A stretch of DNA of 64,000 nucleotides from an uncultured Verrucomicrobiae bacterium (GCA_951813855.1 OX638380.1:3860876-3924875); one strand, 5' to 3'; numbered from the stretch's first letter, positions 46,015-62,043 are shown. Made by a program: numbers and translations. The notes: generated by a model not told the origin, from the letters alone.

Positions 46015-48585
46015 ATGGGCTGGCGGTTGATCATGGCGTTGTGGCTGGCGGTTTCGCTGGCGCGAACGGAAGCGGCGTCCTCCGGAGAGCGGATCGCTTT
46101 CGACGCGGCCGTTCGAGCCTTCGATAATCAGTTGTATCGGTTGGCCGAGGATCGATTCGCCGAATTCATCCAAGCCTTTCCCGCATCGCCGTTCGGCGAA
46201 CGGGCTCAGGCGTTCGAGTTGCGTTCCCGGGGATTTCGCTTGGCGATGCAACAGGATTACGCTCAGGCTGCCGAAGTCTTCCGCCGCCTGCGCCGGGACT
46301 TTCCCAATTCGCCCAACTTTCTGGAATTCATCGTCATGGAGGCTTGGAACGAATACCGCACCGGCGATCGGGAACGAGTCGTTCAATTGCTGGGAGAAGA
46401 GAACAGTCCGTTCCGCATGGTGGCCGCCATCCGTCCCAATGATCCCCTCGCCTTGCCGTTGCTGGTCGACGGTCGCTTGCTGTTGGCGCAAACCTATATG
46501 GATACCCGCCGGTACGAAGCCGCCAAGCGCACGCTGCAGGAAACGACCGGTTGGTTTTTGAAATCCGAATACCTGTGGCGGCGGCGGTTGCTGCATACCA
46601 GGTTGCATTTGGTCGAAAACGAATTGACCGCGGCATTGGAGCAGGTCGAAACCCTGGTGGCTCTGGCCGAATCGACCGAAGTCCAGGAATGGATCGCCGA
46701 ATCGTTGGCCGTCATGGGCGAAATCTGTGTCGCCGTCAATCGGCCGGAAGCGGCCATCGAAGCCTACGAAAAGAACCTGGTCGAAGGCGTCTCGACGTTC
46801 CGAAAACGGGAAGCGTGGGAACGGTTCATCGCCTTGCAGTTGCAACAACGGTCCCTGCCGACGGTCATCGATATTCTGAAACTCAAAATCGCGCGCGCCT
46901 CGGATGAAGTCCTTTCGGACATTCCCCTGTTGGCCTTGGGCAAACTGAGCCTGAAATGGTATCACCAGAAGATGGCGGCCGAGCCGGAGGAAACCGACAG
47001 GGTTTTGTTGCTGGCCGAACTGATCGAAGGAGCGAGGCAGGTTTTAGAGCGGTTGATTCGGGATTATCCGGATTCCGAGTTTCTCGACCAGGCCTACTAT
47101 CATCTGGGATGGTGCCAATGGGAATTGGAGGCGATCGGCCCTAGTATCGCCGCTTTCGAAAAAGCGGTCGAGTTGCTTCCCTCGGGTACGGAAAAAGCCA
47201 TTTCCCGGTTCAAGCTGGCCGACGGCCTGTATCGCCAGGAACGATACTCTCAGGCATTGGCGCAATATCGAAGGGTGGCAGCGGAATTCGAACGATCGGA
47301 TCGAGTTTCGGAACGGTTTTTGGCTCAAGTCCTGTATCAGTCGGTACGGGCGGCCGTACAGGTCGGCGACGTTCAAGCCGCCGCCCAAGGGGTGAACGAA
47401 TTGGTCCGGATCGATCCGGAAAGCTGGTTGATCGACGAAGGGCGCTTGCGGTTGGGACAGTATTTGATCGAAATGCACCGCACCGCCGACGCCCGAGGCC
47501 TGCTCAGCCAGGTGGTGGAAAAGTTTCCGAAGTTTCCGCTGCGGGCCGAGGCGGAAATCGCCATCGCCCGTTCCTACGAGGTGGAAGGCGACTGGAAATC
47601 GGCGGAGCGGGTATATCAGCAATGGCAGATCGATTTTCCTTCGCACGAGGCCAGTTCGCAAGTGGCGTACGACTTGGCCAGGTGTACGGGGTTGCAGGGG
47701 GAAGAGGCCGAGGCGCTGGCCCGGTTCGAGACTTTTCTTCGGGAGTATGCCGAGAGCGAGCAGGCCAACTGGGCCCGCCTCTGGATCGGCAATCATCATT
47801 TCAATTACGCTCGCTTCGAAGCGGCCGAACGGGTCTATTCCCGGATTCTCGAGACGAAATCGGAAATTCGAACTTCGTTGATTTGCCGGGTCCGGTTGAT
47901 GGCGGCCAAGTCGGCTTTTCGGCAACGGGAATATGCCCGGGCCCAGGAATATCTGGGTCGGTTTTTCCGCAAGGTCAAAGACGATCCTGCGCTCGAGGCG
48001 GAACTGAAAGCCGAAGTCGCCATCAGTTTGGGCGATGCCAGTTTCGAAGCCGGCAAACTGGTAGCCCCCGAGGAAAGAACTGAGTGGTTTTGCGAAGCCC
48101 AAGCTCATTTCTGGAGTGCCGTCGAGTTGGCTCCCGATAGTCCGTTCGGCGCCATGGCTCGAGGAAGATTCGGCGATTTGAGTTATTACCTGGGCGATTA
48201 TTCCGTCGCTCTGACTAGTTATCGCCGGGTGCAGGACGATCCCCATGCGGATATTTCGATGCGCACTCAGGCCTTGGTGGCTATGGGAATGATTTACGAG
48301 CGGCAGGCCGAATTATCCTCCGACGAAGCGGAAATAGCGCAGTATCTCAAGTTGGCGTTGACGTCGTTTTACGACGTGGTGTTCCGCGGCAATCTGCGGG
48401 AAGGGGAGAGTTTCGATCCCTATTGGGTTCGAGAAGCCGGAGTGCGGGCCGCGGCCTTGGAAGAGCGTCAAGGAAACCGGCCGGCCGGGTTGCGCGTCTA
48501 CGAGGAACTCTCGCGGGTCATTCCCGTTTGGCGGTCCGATTGGGACCGGTTGCGCCAGGAATTGCAGGAGAACTCTCGCGACTAA
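46015..48585 (+). CDS. Large secreted/periplasmic TPR protein
   Basis: 856 aa. Short hydrophobic N-terminus (WRLIMALWLAVSLARTEAA) acting as a signal peptide. The rest is a long solenoid of tetratricopeptide-like helices, for example FDNQLYRLAEDRFAEFIQAFPASPFGERA, DYAQAAEVFRRLRRDFPNSPNF, QAYYHLGWCQWELEAIGPSIAAFEKA and GDYSVALTSYRRVQDDP. It resembles periplasmic TPR proteins that work with envelope-spanning complexes. Partner unknown. Lies 96 nt downstream of uvrA and may share its transcript, though function is unrelated. Confidence 0.78.
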   Translation: MGWRLIMALWLAVSLARTEAASSGERIAFDAAVRAFDNQLYRLAEDRFAEFIQAFPASPFGERAQAFELRSRGFRLAMQQDYAQAAEVFRRLRRDFPNSPNFLEFIVMEAWNEYRTGDRERVVQLLGEENSPFRMVAAIRPNDPLALPLLVDGRLLLAQTYMDTRRYEAAKRTLQETTGWFLKSEYLWRRRLLHTRLHLVENELTAALEQVETLVALAESTEVQEWIAESLAVMGEICVAVNRPEAAIEAYEKNLVEGVSTFRKREAWERFIALQLQQRSLPTVIDILKLKIARASDEVLSDIPLLALGKLSLKWYHQKMAAEPEETDRVLLLAELIEGARQVLERLIRDYPDSEFLDQAYYHLGWCQWELEAIGPSIAAFEKAVELLPSGTEKAISRFKLADGLYRQERYSQALAQYRRVAAEFERSDRVSERFLAQVLYQSVRAAVQVGDVQAAAQGVNELVRIDPESWLIDEGRLRLGQYLIEMHRTADARGLLSQVVEKFPKFPLRAEAEIAIARSYEVEGDWKSAERVYQQWQIDFPSHEASSQVAYDLARCTGLQGEEAEALARFETFLREYAESEQANWARLWIGNHHFNYARFEAAERVYSRILETKSEIRTSLICRVRLMAAKSAFRQREYARAQEYLGRFFRKVKDDPALEAELKAEVAISLGDASFEAGKLVAPEERTEWFCEAQAHFWSAVELAPDSPFGAMARGRFGDLSYYLGDYSVALTSYRRVQDDPHADISMRTQALVAMGMIYERQAELSSDEAEIAQYLKLALTSFYDVVFRGNLREGESFDPYWVREAGVRAAALEERQGNRPAGLRVYEELSRVIPVWRSDWDRLRQELQENSRD

Positions 48586-48882
48586 CTGTCCGTCTCGAAA
48601 TGGACATGCGGTTCGAAGACCGTCGCTTTTGAACTCTCGGATCGAGGGGTGAGTCGAGGTTCGGAACGGATCCGAATTCGCTGAAAACCTGGGACGACCT
48701 CGGTAGAAAAGGGAACGCTATCAAACCGCGGGCGGGAGCGATCGACCCCGGGTTAAGCCCTTCGGACTGCCGCGATGTTGAACAAACGGCCGCTTTCGAT
48801 TACTCTTGCCGCACTCGCTGTTAGCAGATTGTACCGGAGGCTCGGAATCCGAAAGCCGGAAATAGCGCGGCGGAAGCGTGCC

Positions 48883-50142
48883 ATGGACGAAACGAAAACC
48901 GAAACCGGTTCCGAACAAGCGTCAGGGATTCGGGATTGGCGGCGGGGATTTTGGAGCCTGTTCGTAACCCAGTTCCAGGGAGCTTTCAGCGACAACGCCT
49001 ACAAATTCCTAGTGATGTTTCTCATCCTGGACGAGATGAGCGAAGCGGAAAAACTGCAGTATCTGCTGGTGACCGGAGCCGTTTTTGCGTTGCCTTTCAT
49101 CGTTTTTTCCACGGTGGCCGGCCTCTTGTCCAATCGTTACAGCAAGCGCCGGCTCGTGATCGCCACGAAAGTAGCGGAGGTGGTCATCATGTCGGTAGCG
49201 TTGGTGGCGATGGAGGGGAATTATATCTGGCTGATGATCGGCGTGATGTTTCTGATGAGCACCCAGAGCGCTTTCTTCGGGCCGGCCAAGTACGGCTTGT
49301 TGCCCGAAATGCTGCCTCGCGCCCGATTGTCTTGGGGCAACGGCGTGTTGAGTCTGGGCACGTTCGTGGCCATCATTCTGGGCATGCTGGCGGCGGGGTT
49401 TTTGGCCAAACGTTACGGGGCCGCTTCCTGGGAATGCGGCTTGGCGCTCGTACTGTTGGCTTTGACCGGTTTGACCGCCAGCCAGGGCGTCGTTCGCGTG
49501 CCGGCGGCCAACCCGCAGCAACAGATACGCTGGAATTATTTTCCGGATTTTTGCCGGCAGCTCCGATCGATCGGCCAGGACCGAGTGTTGTTGTACGCGG
49601 TTTTCGGCAATGCCTATTTCTGGTTTCTGGGAGCCTTGATGCAGTTCGCCATCTTGGTCTACGGCGACGAAGCGCTGGAGTTGACGGAGGCCAAGATCAG
49701 TTTTCTGGTTGGTGGAATGGCCATCGGGATTGGTTTGGGCAGCCTGTCGGCGGGGTATCTGTCTCGAGGGCGCATCGAATACCGCCTGATCCTGGCGGGC
49801 TCGGTGGGCATGAGCGTTTGTTTTTTCCTGTTGGCTTGGCCCGCTCCGAGTGTCGGCCAGGTGTTGGGTAATCTGATCGGGCTCGGGTTTTGCGCCGGTT
49901 GTTACATCGTCCCGCAAATGGCGATAATCCAGTCGCGTCCCGACGCCCGGGAGAAGGGTTCGGTGATCGCGGTGAATGCCGTTCTCGCTTTCGTCGGCGT
50001 GTTTTTCTCTTCGATCGTCTATTACGGATGCAAGGAGTGGTTGGGCTGGGACGACGTAGAAATTTTCCTTGCCTGCGGAATCACCATGATAACGGTTTCG
50101 GGGTTGATCTATCGGCTTGTTTTTTCCCGAAAAGAGCGTTGA
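48883..50142 (+). CDS. MFS transporter, LplT-like
   Basis: 419 aa from the ATG at 48883; a longer frame starts at 48775 but its extra residues are basic and repetitive. Twelve hydrophobic segments. The start FWSLFVTQFQGAFSDNAYKFLVMF and the loop FFGPAKYGLLPEMLP (about 128-142) are the hallmark of the LplT lysophospholipid-flippase branch, often found fused to or beside acyltransferases. Here no acyltransferase gene adjoins, so the substrate is uncertain. 77 nt separate it from the sulfatase. Confidence 0.8.
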   Translation: MDETKTETGSEQASGIRDWRRGFWSLFVTQFQGAFSDNAYKFLVMFLILDEMSEAEKLQYLLVTGAVFALPFIVFSTVAGLLSNRYSKRRLVIATKVAEVVIMSVALVAMEGNYIWLMIGVMFLMSTQSAFFGPAKYGLLPEMLPRARLSWGNGVLSLGTFVAIILGMLAAGFLAKRYGAASWECGLALVLLALTGLTASQGVVRVPAANPQQQIRWNYFPDFCRQLRSIGQDRVLLYAVFGNAYFWFLGALMQFAILVYGDEALELTEAKISFLVGGMAIGIGLGSLSAGYLSRGRIEYRLILAGSVGMSVCFFLLAWPAPSVGQVLGNLIGLGFCAGCYIVPQMAIIQSRPDAREKGSVIAVNAVLAFVGVFFSSIVYYGCKEWLGWDDVEIFLACGITMITVSGLIYRLVFSRKER

Positions 50143-50219
50143 TTACCGGCGGATAAGCGAAGGCTCGAGAGGCGTTGCCGTTCGTAACGGACGACGCAGT
50201 TTCAAACGAATTGGGAACC

Positions 50220-51992
50220 ATGAAAATTTGGACTTTGTTTTGGGGAGTGGTTGGACTAGCGGCGGCGTCGTTGTCGGCGCAATCCGACCGGCCGAACGTC
50301 GTGCTGGTAATTACCGACGATCAGGGTTACGGCGATTTGTCCTGTCACGGCAACCCGGTACTCAAGACTCCGCACCTCGATCAGTTGCATTCGCAAAGCG
50401 TGCGCTTGACCGATTACCATGTTTCGCCGACTTGCTCCCCGACCCGGGGGGCTTTGTTGACCGGGCATTGGAGCAATCGAACCGGGGTTTGGCATACCAT
50501 CTTGGGCCGTTCGATTATTCGCGACGACGAGGTGACGATCGGTACGATGTTCCAGGAAGCGGGCTACGCCACCGGAATGTTCGGCAAGTGGCATTTGGGA
50601 GACAATTATCCCTACCGGCCGGAAGACCGGGGCTTTCAGGAAACGCTTCGTCACGGTGGGGGCGGTGTGGGACAGACGTCCGATTATTGGGACAACGCTT
50701 ACTTCGACGGGAGTTATTGGCACAACGGCACGCCGGTGCCGGCAAAGGGTTTTTGCACCGATGTCTTTTTCGACTATGCGCAACGCTTCATGAAGGCGTG
50801 CCAGGCTAAGAAGCAACCGTTTTTCGTCTACCTCTGCACCAATGCTCCCCACGGTCCGATGCACGCGCCGGTCGAAAGCAGTCGTCCCTACGAGAGTCAT
50901 GGCGTCGGCATGGCCAATTTCTACGGCATGATCGCCAATATCGACGACAACGTCGGTCGCTTGCGCCGGTTTCTGGAGGATAGCGGCTTGGCCGAAAACA
51001 CGATCTTCATTTTCACCACGGATAACGGAACGGCCTTGGGAGCGAGGGTTTTCAACATGGGGATGCGGGGCAACAAGGGCAGCGAATACGACGGCGGACA
51101 TCGAGTGCCGTTCTTCCTGCATTGGCCCGAAGGCGGATTGACCGGCGGCAGGGACGTAGCGATGTTGTCCGCCCATGTCGACGTCGTGCCTACCCTGCTC
51201 GACCTGTGCGGAATACCCGCTCCCGCGAACGTACGGTTCGACGGCATGAGTTTGCGCCCGTTGTTGTTTCCCGGTTCGGCGCCGGATTGGCCCGACCGCA
51301 TTCTGGTCACCGATTCGCAACGGGTCCGAAATCCGATCAAATGGCGGAAGAGCAGCGTCATGACCGACCAGTATCGCTTGATCAACGGCCGCGAGCTCTA
51401 CGACATCCGGCAGGATCCCGGACAACAAAGCGATATCGCCGCTCAAAAACCGGAAACCGTGGCTCGGTTGCGGCAATTCTACGAGGAATGGTGGGCGGAA
51501 TTGGAGCCTACCTTTTCTCGGACCGTCGAGCTTTACTTGGGACATCCTCAAGCGCTGGAAGCGAATCTGACTTGCCACGATTGGATCGCGGATTCAAGTA
51601 CGCCTTGGAATCAGCGGGCGATTCGCAACGCTGAGCGGAGGCCCGGGATGACGGGATTTTGGGCGGTGAAGGTCATTCAAGCCGGAGAGTATCTCGTGGA
51701 GTTGCGGCGGTGGCCGCAAGAGATCGATCATCCGATTACCGCCGGTTTGCCGGCGGGAACCGGCGTTCCTGGGTCCAGCGCGTTTCGCGAGGCCCCGGGG
51801 CGGGCGTTCCCGGCCGTGACCGCTAGTTTGACTTTGGGCGGACGAACGTTGGAAGAGGCGGTGGCTCCCGGCGCCACGTCGGTAGTGTTTCGGCTGCGGT
51901 TACTCCCGGGACAAGACCGGCTTCAGGCTCGGTTTCGGGACGCCGACGGGAACGAGATGGGCGCCTATTACGCCTACGTGAAGAAGTTGTAA
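50220..51992 (+). CDS. Secreted arylsulfatase A-type sulfatase
   Basis: 590 aa from the ATG at 50220 with signal peptide MKIWTLFWGVVGLAAASLSA. Metal Asp33-Asp34 in VLVITDDQGYGDL; formylglycine motif CSPTR with Cys72; ATGMFGKWHLGD (catalytic Lys and His region) and FTTDNGTALG (second metal site). C-terminal about 140 residues form an extra beta-rich domain. The substrate is probably a sulfated glycan. A pseudopilin gene is convergent and only 41 nt away. Confidence 0.92.
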   Translation: MKIWTLFWGVVGLAAASLSAQSDRPNVVLVITDDQGYGDLSCHGNPVLKTPHLDQLHSQSVRLTDYHVSPTCSPTRGALLTGHWSNRTGVWHTILGRSIIRDDEVTIGTMFQEAGYATGMFGKWHLGDNYPYRPEDRGFQETLRHGGGGVGQTSDYWDNAYFDGSYWHNGTPVPAKGFCTDVFFDYAQRFMKACQAKKQPFFVYLCTNAPHGPMHAPVESSRPYESHGVGMANFYGMIANIDDNVGRLRRFLEDSGLAENTIFIFTTDNGTALGARVFNMGMRGNKGSEYDGGHRVPFFLHWPEGGLTGGRDVAMLSAHVDVVPTLLDLCGIPAPANVRFDGMSLRPLLFPGSAPDWPDRILVTDSQRVRNPIKWRKSSVMTDQYRLINGRELYDIRQDPGQQSDIAAQKPETVARLRQFYEEWWAELEPTFSRTVELYLGHPQALEANLTCHDWIADSSTPWNQRAIRNAERRPGMTGFWAVKVIQAGEYLVELRRWPQEIDHPITAGLPAGTGVPGSSAFREAPGRAFPAVTASLTLGGRTLEEAVAPGATSVVFRLRLLPGQDRLQARFRDADGNEMGAYYAYVKKL

Positions 51993-52033
51993 GCCCTCGG
52001 GCGAATCCGGCGTTCGAGCGGCGAACGGGCGGT

Positions 52034-52816
<783 letters not shown>

Positions 52817-53034
52817 GGCCGGCATCTTGGAATTCGGATTCGGAATGATCAAGTTTCGATTTGGAGACTGCGGTTTGGTTCGAATTCGAGTCGGGAGCGG
52901 ACGGGGTATCGGCGGTGGTTTTTCCGGCGGAACGAACGGCCGGCGCTGATGGCTTTCGGGATGGCAGTATCAATTAAAACGGCGTTAGAGCGGTTCGCTC
53001 GATTCGGTTTATCGTCCTGGTTCGTGACAAGACG

Positions 53035-53745
53035 ATGACGGCTTCTCCGATCGTGATCGCCGGTACCGGCACGGGGGTCGGCAAGACGACGCTCACCGCA
53101 TTGTTGACCGTTCATCTGCGGCGGTTGGGCGTGGGGGCCGTAGCCATGAAACCCTATTGCTCGGGCGGGCGCGAGGACACCCAGTTGTTGACGGCGGTCA
53201 ACGACGGCGAACTGACCGAGCGGCAGGTGACTCCCGTGCATTGTTCCGCTCCGCTGGCGCCTTTGGCGGGTATGACTCCCGGTCAGGCCCGGAATCGATA
53301 CGCCCGCGTTATTCGGAAAATCGAACAGCGAATCGCTCAGGCTGAAGTGTTGCTGATCGAGGGTATCGGCGGATTGGAAGTGCCGCTGGCGCCCGGTGCC
53401 GCGGTCAGCGATTTGATCGCGCGGCTCGGATGCCGCGTTCTCTTGGTGGGACAGAACCGGCTTGGGGTAATCAACGAAGTCAGCTTGGCTCAGTTGCGGT
53501 TGCAGACGCTGACGGACAGTTCGGTGCCGGTCGTGTTGATGCAGCCGCGTCGTCTCGATCTTTCAGCGGCGACGAATCCCGATTTAATCGCCGGCCGGTT
53601 TCCCGAAGCGGCACTGTTCCAACTGCCGTTTTTGGGTTTCGGACTACGGCGTCCGGAGCGGTTGCGTCGCGTGGAATCAAAGGTCGCCGATCGGTTGGCT
53701 GAGATTTTAAAGGCGTGCGAAACCGGGCCGAAGACCGGGGCGTGA
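53035..53745 (+). CDS. bioD: Dethiobiotin synthetase
   Basis: 236 aa. Closes the ureido ring of dethiobiotin from diaminopelargonate, CO2 and ATP. P-loop GTGTGVGKTTLT (10-21), KPYCSGGREDTQLL (about 39-52) replacing the usual KP-GG--D and LLIEGIGGLEVPL (about 107-119) fit BioD. No other biotin genes are in this window. The ATG at 53035 overlaps no other gene; 218 bp separate it from the divergent pseudopilin. The degenerate repeat array begins about 120 bp downstream. Confidence 0.88.
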   Translation: MTASPIVIAGTGTGVGKTTLTALLTVHLRRLGVGAVAMKPYCSGGREDTQLLTAVNDGELTERQVTPVHCSAPLAPLAGMTPGQARNRYARVIRKIEQRIAQAEVLLIEGIGGLEVPLAPGAAVSDLIARLGCRVLLVGQNRLGVINEVSLAQLRLQTLTDSSVPVVLMQPRRLDLSAATNPDLIAGRFPEAALFQLPFLGFGLRRPERLRRVESKVADRLAEILKACETGPKTGA

Positions 53746-53861
53746 ACCTGTTTCGGTAGCGTAGAAAGCTCGTCGATTCGCTCTCCTGTTCGAGTCGCGG
53801 TCCGGTTTTCGGGGCGGCGTTTCCCGGATCCACCGGAGAATTTCCGGTCGCGAATTTCGGA

Positions 53862-55640
53862 GTGCTCCCCCGTTGCGATTCGAAAAAATCCGACCGTTCG
53901 GCGCGGGAATTAACGGGGCGCGTAACCGGGCCGGGCGTCAGGACGAAAACCGTTTTCGGAAGAACCGTACGCCCGGTGATTCGCGCTTCAAATTTGGTCG
54001 TCAATTGGTGATCGAAAACGGCGCTTTTTCGGCTTCGTTGGAGAAATTTTCGGCAACGAAATTAACAATTTCGAATTTTTTTTCGGATCGAAAACCGACG
54101 GTTCGGCACGGCAATTTGAGGGGTTCGAAACCGGACCGGAAGCCAAGACGAAAATCGTTTTCGGTGGAGCCGAACGTTCGGCGATTCAGGCTTCGGATTC
54201 GGTCGCCGGCCGGTCATCGCGGACGACGTTTTTCCGGTTGTATTTTAGGGGGATACGGAGCTGAGGAATTCGGAACGTCTACGACCTCGAGTTTCGAAAA
54301 ACCTATCGTTCGTCACGGCAGTTCGAAGGGTTCGAAACCGGAACGGAAATCGGTTTCGGCGGAGCCGGATGATCGGCGATCCGCTCTCTTGAATTCCATC
54401 TCGTGGGGGCATCCGAATTCGGCGATTCGACGGCAGGCGGTTGGGAAGGAAACGGGGCTGAGAAGTCCTCAGAGATGACGTCGTCGGAAAGCGAAAAAAC
54501 CGATCGTTCGTCGTGGAAACCAGAGGGGTCGAAACCGAACCTGAAGCCGGGACGGAAATCGGTTTCGAGGAAGCCGGATGTTCGGTGATTCGTCCCTCAG
54601 AAAACGGTCGTCTGGCGACATCCGAATTCGACGCTTCGACGGCAAGCGTTTGGGGAGGATACGGGGCGGCGAATTCCGAAGCGGTGGCATCGTGGGATTC
54701 GTGAATGACCGGCCGCTTGGCGGGGAGTTCGAACAGGCTCGGAAACGAACCGCGCGACGGACGATACGTTCTATGATTTGAGCTTGGGCGGTAACCGGCA
54801 GCAACGCGTATCGGGATGGTGATTTGGTGATCGGGAGTGCAGAAATCCTAGTGTTTATAGTGGCGAGAATTGATTATTGAGAGTAGCCGATCATTAGAAT
54901 TGGGAAATCATGAGGCGTGAAAACGAGCCGGACGCCGGGGCGAAAACTGTACTCCGTTGATTTCGGATCCCCCCGATTCGCATCCTCAGATTCGATCGCC
55001 GAACGGTATCCGGCCAAACGATTTTTCGGAAAGCGTTGAGGGGTACCGGGGGGGCGGAATTCGAGGCGACGGTTACGTCGGAAAACGAGATTAACCGCTC
55101 GTCTTTCGAGAGGGTTGATGGAGTCCAAAATCGGGTCGACCGACGAGACGAAAACCGTTCCTTGGTGGAGTTGGATGATCATCGATTCGCGTGCTTAGAT
55201 TCGATCGTCGATCGGTATCCGTCCGGGACGATTTTCCGGTGAGCGTTGGGGGGTTACTAGGGAGAGGAATTCGAGGCGGTAGCGACGTTGAGAATCGAGA
55301 ATAACCGACTGCCTTGTGGAGGGAATTGAGGGAGTGGGAAAACGAGCCGAGCGCCGGGGCGAGAACCGTTCCGCGGTGGAGTCGAATGATCATCGATTTG
55401 CGATTCAGATTCGATCACCGGGCGGTAGTGGGGTGCGGCGTTTTTCCGGTGAGCGTTCGGGAGATTCCGGAGTGCAGAATTCGGAACGTCGCCGACGTCG
55501 CGAATTGAAAGAAAAGTCGATCGTTCGGCGGGGGATTTGGCGGGGAAAAAACGAGGCGGACGCCGGGGCGAAAACCGTTTCCGGCGGCACCGGACGATCG
55601 ACGATTCGTCCCGAAAGAAAAGCCGCCTCGGAAAACGGTC
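53862..55640 (+). repeat. About nine degenerate direct repeats of about 200 bp upstream of rRNA operon
   Basis: A GAATT[C/T]-centred anchor recurs near 53862, 54073, 54266, 54462, 54671, 54867, 55057, 55267 and 55477, that is every 190-211 bp. After each anchor the same order of motifs recurs in most units: AACCGATCGTTCG-like at about +40; CGGACGCCGGGGCGAAAACCGTTTCC-type at about +85, most clearly in the units at 54867, 55267 and 55477; then GGAGCCGGATGATCGGCGATTCG-type. Units differ by many substitutions and small indels. No unit holds a conserved reading frame. The last unit runs straight into the A/T tract of the rRNA promoter. Confidence 0.8.
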
Positions 55641-55693
55641 GAATTTTTTTAAAAAAAAAAGCATTGACCATTCTCCGGCGTTTCAGGCATGCT
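55641..55693 (+). promoter_or_regulatory. Predicted rRNA operon promoter with UP-like A/T tract
   Basis: GAATTTTTTTAAAAAAAAAAGCA immediately upstream of TTGACC (55664-55669, near-consensus -35). An 18-bp spacer leads to CATGCT (55688-55693), a weak -10 candidate, followed by GC-rich sequence. The 16S 5' end lies about 220 bp downstream. Position and UP element support it; the -10 is uncertain. Confidence 0.55.
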
Positions 55694-55785
55694 TGCTCCT
55701 CCAGCGCGGAATGGCGCGCTCGACGAGGGTCGGCGGAAGCCGGTCGGTCGAGTCGGATTTCGGCGCCCCCCGGTTGGGGGACGGA

Positions 55786-55796
55786 GTTCTTTGAAA
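55786..55796 (+). promoter_or_regulatory. rRNA leader boxA-like antitermination signal
   Basis: GTTCTTTGAAA before 16S, repeated as GTTCTTTGAAAA at 57855-57866 before 23S. Both precede processing stems. This is the usual location for NusB/S10-binding boxA. Confidence 0.6.
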
Positions 55797-55799
55797 TTT

Positions 55800-57574
<1,775 letters not shown>

Positions 57575-57649
57575 AGCTTTCACGGAAGCTCTGGCCGGCC
57601 CATGCGGCCGGTTCCGGTTCCGGTTTCGGAGCCGGGGCGAGGGTTCTCG

Positions 57650-57725
57650 GGGGCTGTAGCTCAGTTGGTAGAGCACCTGCTTTGCAAGCAGGGAGTCGGG
57701 AGTTCGAGTCTCCCCAGTTCCACCA
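57650..57725 (+). tRNA. tRNA-Ala (UGC)
   Basis: 76 nt with encoded CCA. Acceptor stem GGGGCTG pairs with CAGTTCC, including the G3-U70 wobble that identifies alanine tRNA; anticodon loop TTTGCAA gives UGC; T-arm GGGAGTTCGAGTCTCCC. First tRNA in the 16S-23S spacer. Confidence 0.97.
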
Positions 57726-57745
57726 TTTGACGAAGCTGTGGCTTG

Positions 57746-57822
<77 letters not shown>

Positions 57823-57860
57823 GATTTTTACGATCGGACGAGAGCGTCCGGTTTGTTCTT

Positions 57861-60886
<3,026 letters not shown>

Positions 60887-60910
60887 GAGAACAGACGTTC
60901 TCGTCGGTTT

Positions 60911-61023
60911 TTGGTGGTTATAAAGCTGTGGAACGACCCGATTCCATTCCGAACTCGGCCGTCAAACGCAGCGTTGCCGATGGTAGTGCAGGTAGAGCCT
61001 GTGTGAGAGTAGGTAGCCGCCAG
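60911..61023 (+). rRNA. rrf: 5S ribosomal RNA
   Basis: About 113 nt from TTGGTGGTTATAAAGC to GTAGCCGCCAG. Contains GATTCCATTCCGAACTCGG and GTGTGAGAGTAGG; the ends pair (GGTGGTT with AGCCGCC). TTTTTATT directly after the 3' end may serve as the operon terminator. Confidence 0.92.
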
Positions 61024-61296
61024 TTTTTATTCGGTCCGGGGCGGGGCGCTCGCCGGAGTGCGGCGGCGATTCGCCCGAAACGGTCGGAGCCAGCGGTCAG
61101 TCGTCAGAACCTATGTCGCAACATTCTAGTTTGAGGGGAGCCAGCGGCTTGCGTGCCAAGCGTAGCGTTCTCAAGCGTTTCGAACGGGTCGAGCTCCTGA
61201 GAAAGCGGGGATTATGGAAACCTGGCGACCGGGTGACCGGCCTGCCTAAGACCAAGCCCGAGAACTGATTTCCCGCTCGGAATTCGAGGCCGTCCG

Positions 61297-62043
61297 GTGA
61301 GCGAGGACGGAGCCATCCGATTGCAGAAGTATATCGCCCGTAGCGGGCGGGCGTCCCGTCGAGGTGCCGAACGGATGATCGAAGCCGGGCGTGTTACGGT
61401 TAACGGCGCGACCATCGCGGAACAGGGAGTCAGCGTCCTGCCCGGCGACCGGGTCGCGGTGGACGGGAAATTGCTCGCCGTTCGCGATCCGACCCTCTAT
61501 CTGGCGATTCATAAACCCCGGGGCTGGATCTGTTCTTCGATTCCGCAGGAGAATTTTCCTTCCTTTTTGTCTTTGTTGCCGGAACGGCTGAACCAGGTGC
61601 GGCATGCCGGCCGCCTGGACGTGGGCAGCGAAGGATTGCTGCTCGCCAGCGACGACGGCGATTTTATTCAACGCGTTTCCCATCCCAGTTTCGGAGTCCG
61701 GAAGCGCTATGAAGTGCGTACCCAGGGACCGCTGAATCCAGAGTTACCTCAATTGACTCGCGCCGGAATTCGGCAGGGAAGGGAGCGGTTGCGGTTCGAA
61801 GATCTGCAGGTGCTGAACGGCCATTCGGAACGGGGCAAGTTGCTCATCACCTTGGTGGGAGGAAAGAACCGGGAAATACGTCGTTTGTTGGAGACTTTCC
61901 AGGTGCGAGTCGTGCGCTTGAAGCGGATCGGTATCGGTCCGGTAAATTTGGGCGAATTGCCTTGCGGCCAATGGCGGTATTTGTCGTCGACCGAGCGCCG
62001 ATCGTTGCTTTCTGAACCCCGAACCTCGAGGCGGCTAACCTGA
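61297..62043 (+). CDS. 16S/23S rRNA pseudouridine synthase, RsuA/RluB family
   Basis: 248 aa with GTG start. N-terminal S4 RNA-binding domain (IRLQKYIARSGRASRRGAERMIEAGRVTVNG, 7-37) followed by the synthase domain with HKPRGWICS and the catalytic Asp108 in GRLDVGSEGLLL; KNREIRRLLETFQVRVVRLKRIGIGP is the third motif. RluB (23S) or RsuA (16S) cannot be separated with certainty; the S4 plus size fit RluB-like proteins. Lies 270 bp after the rRNA operon on the same strand. Confidence 0.9.
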   Translation: MSEDGAIRLQKYIARSGRASRRGAERMIEAGRVTVNGATIAEQGVSVLPGDRVAVDGKLLAVRDPTLYLAIHKPRGWICSSIPQENFPSFLSLLPERLNQVRHAGRLDVGSEGLLLASDDGDFIQRVSHPSFGVRKRYEVRTQGPLNPELPQLTRAGIRQGRERLRFEDLQVLNGHSERGKLLITLVGGKNREIRRLLETFQVRVVRLKRIGIGPVNLGELPCGQWRYLSSTERRSLLSEPRTSRRLT

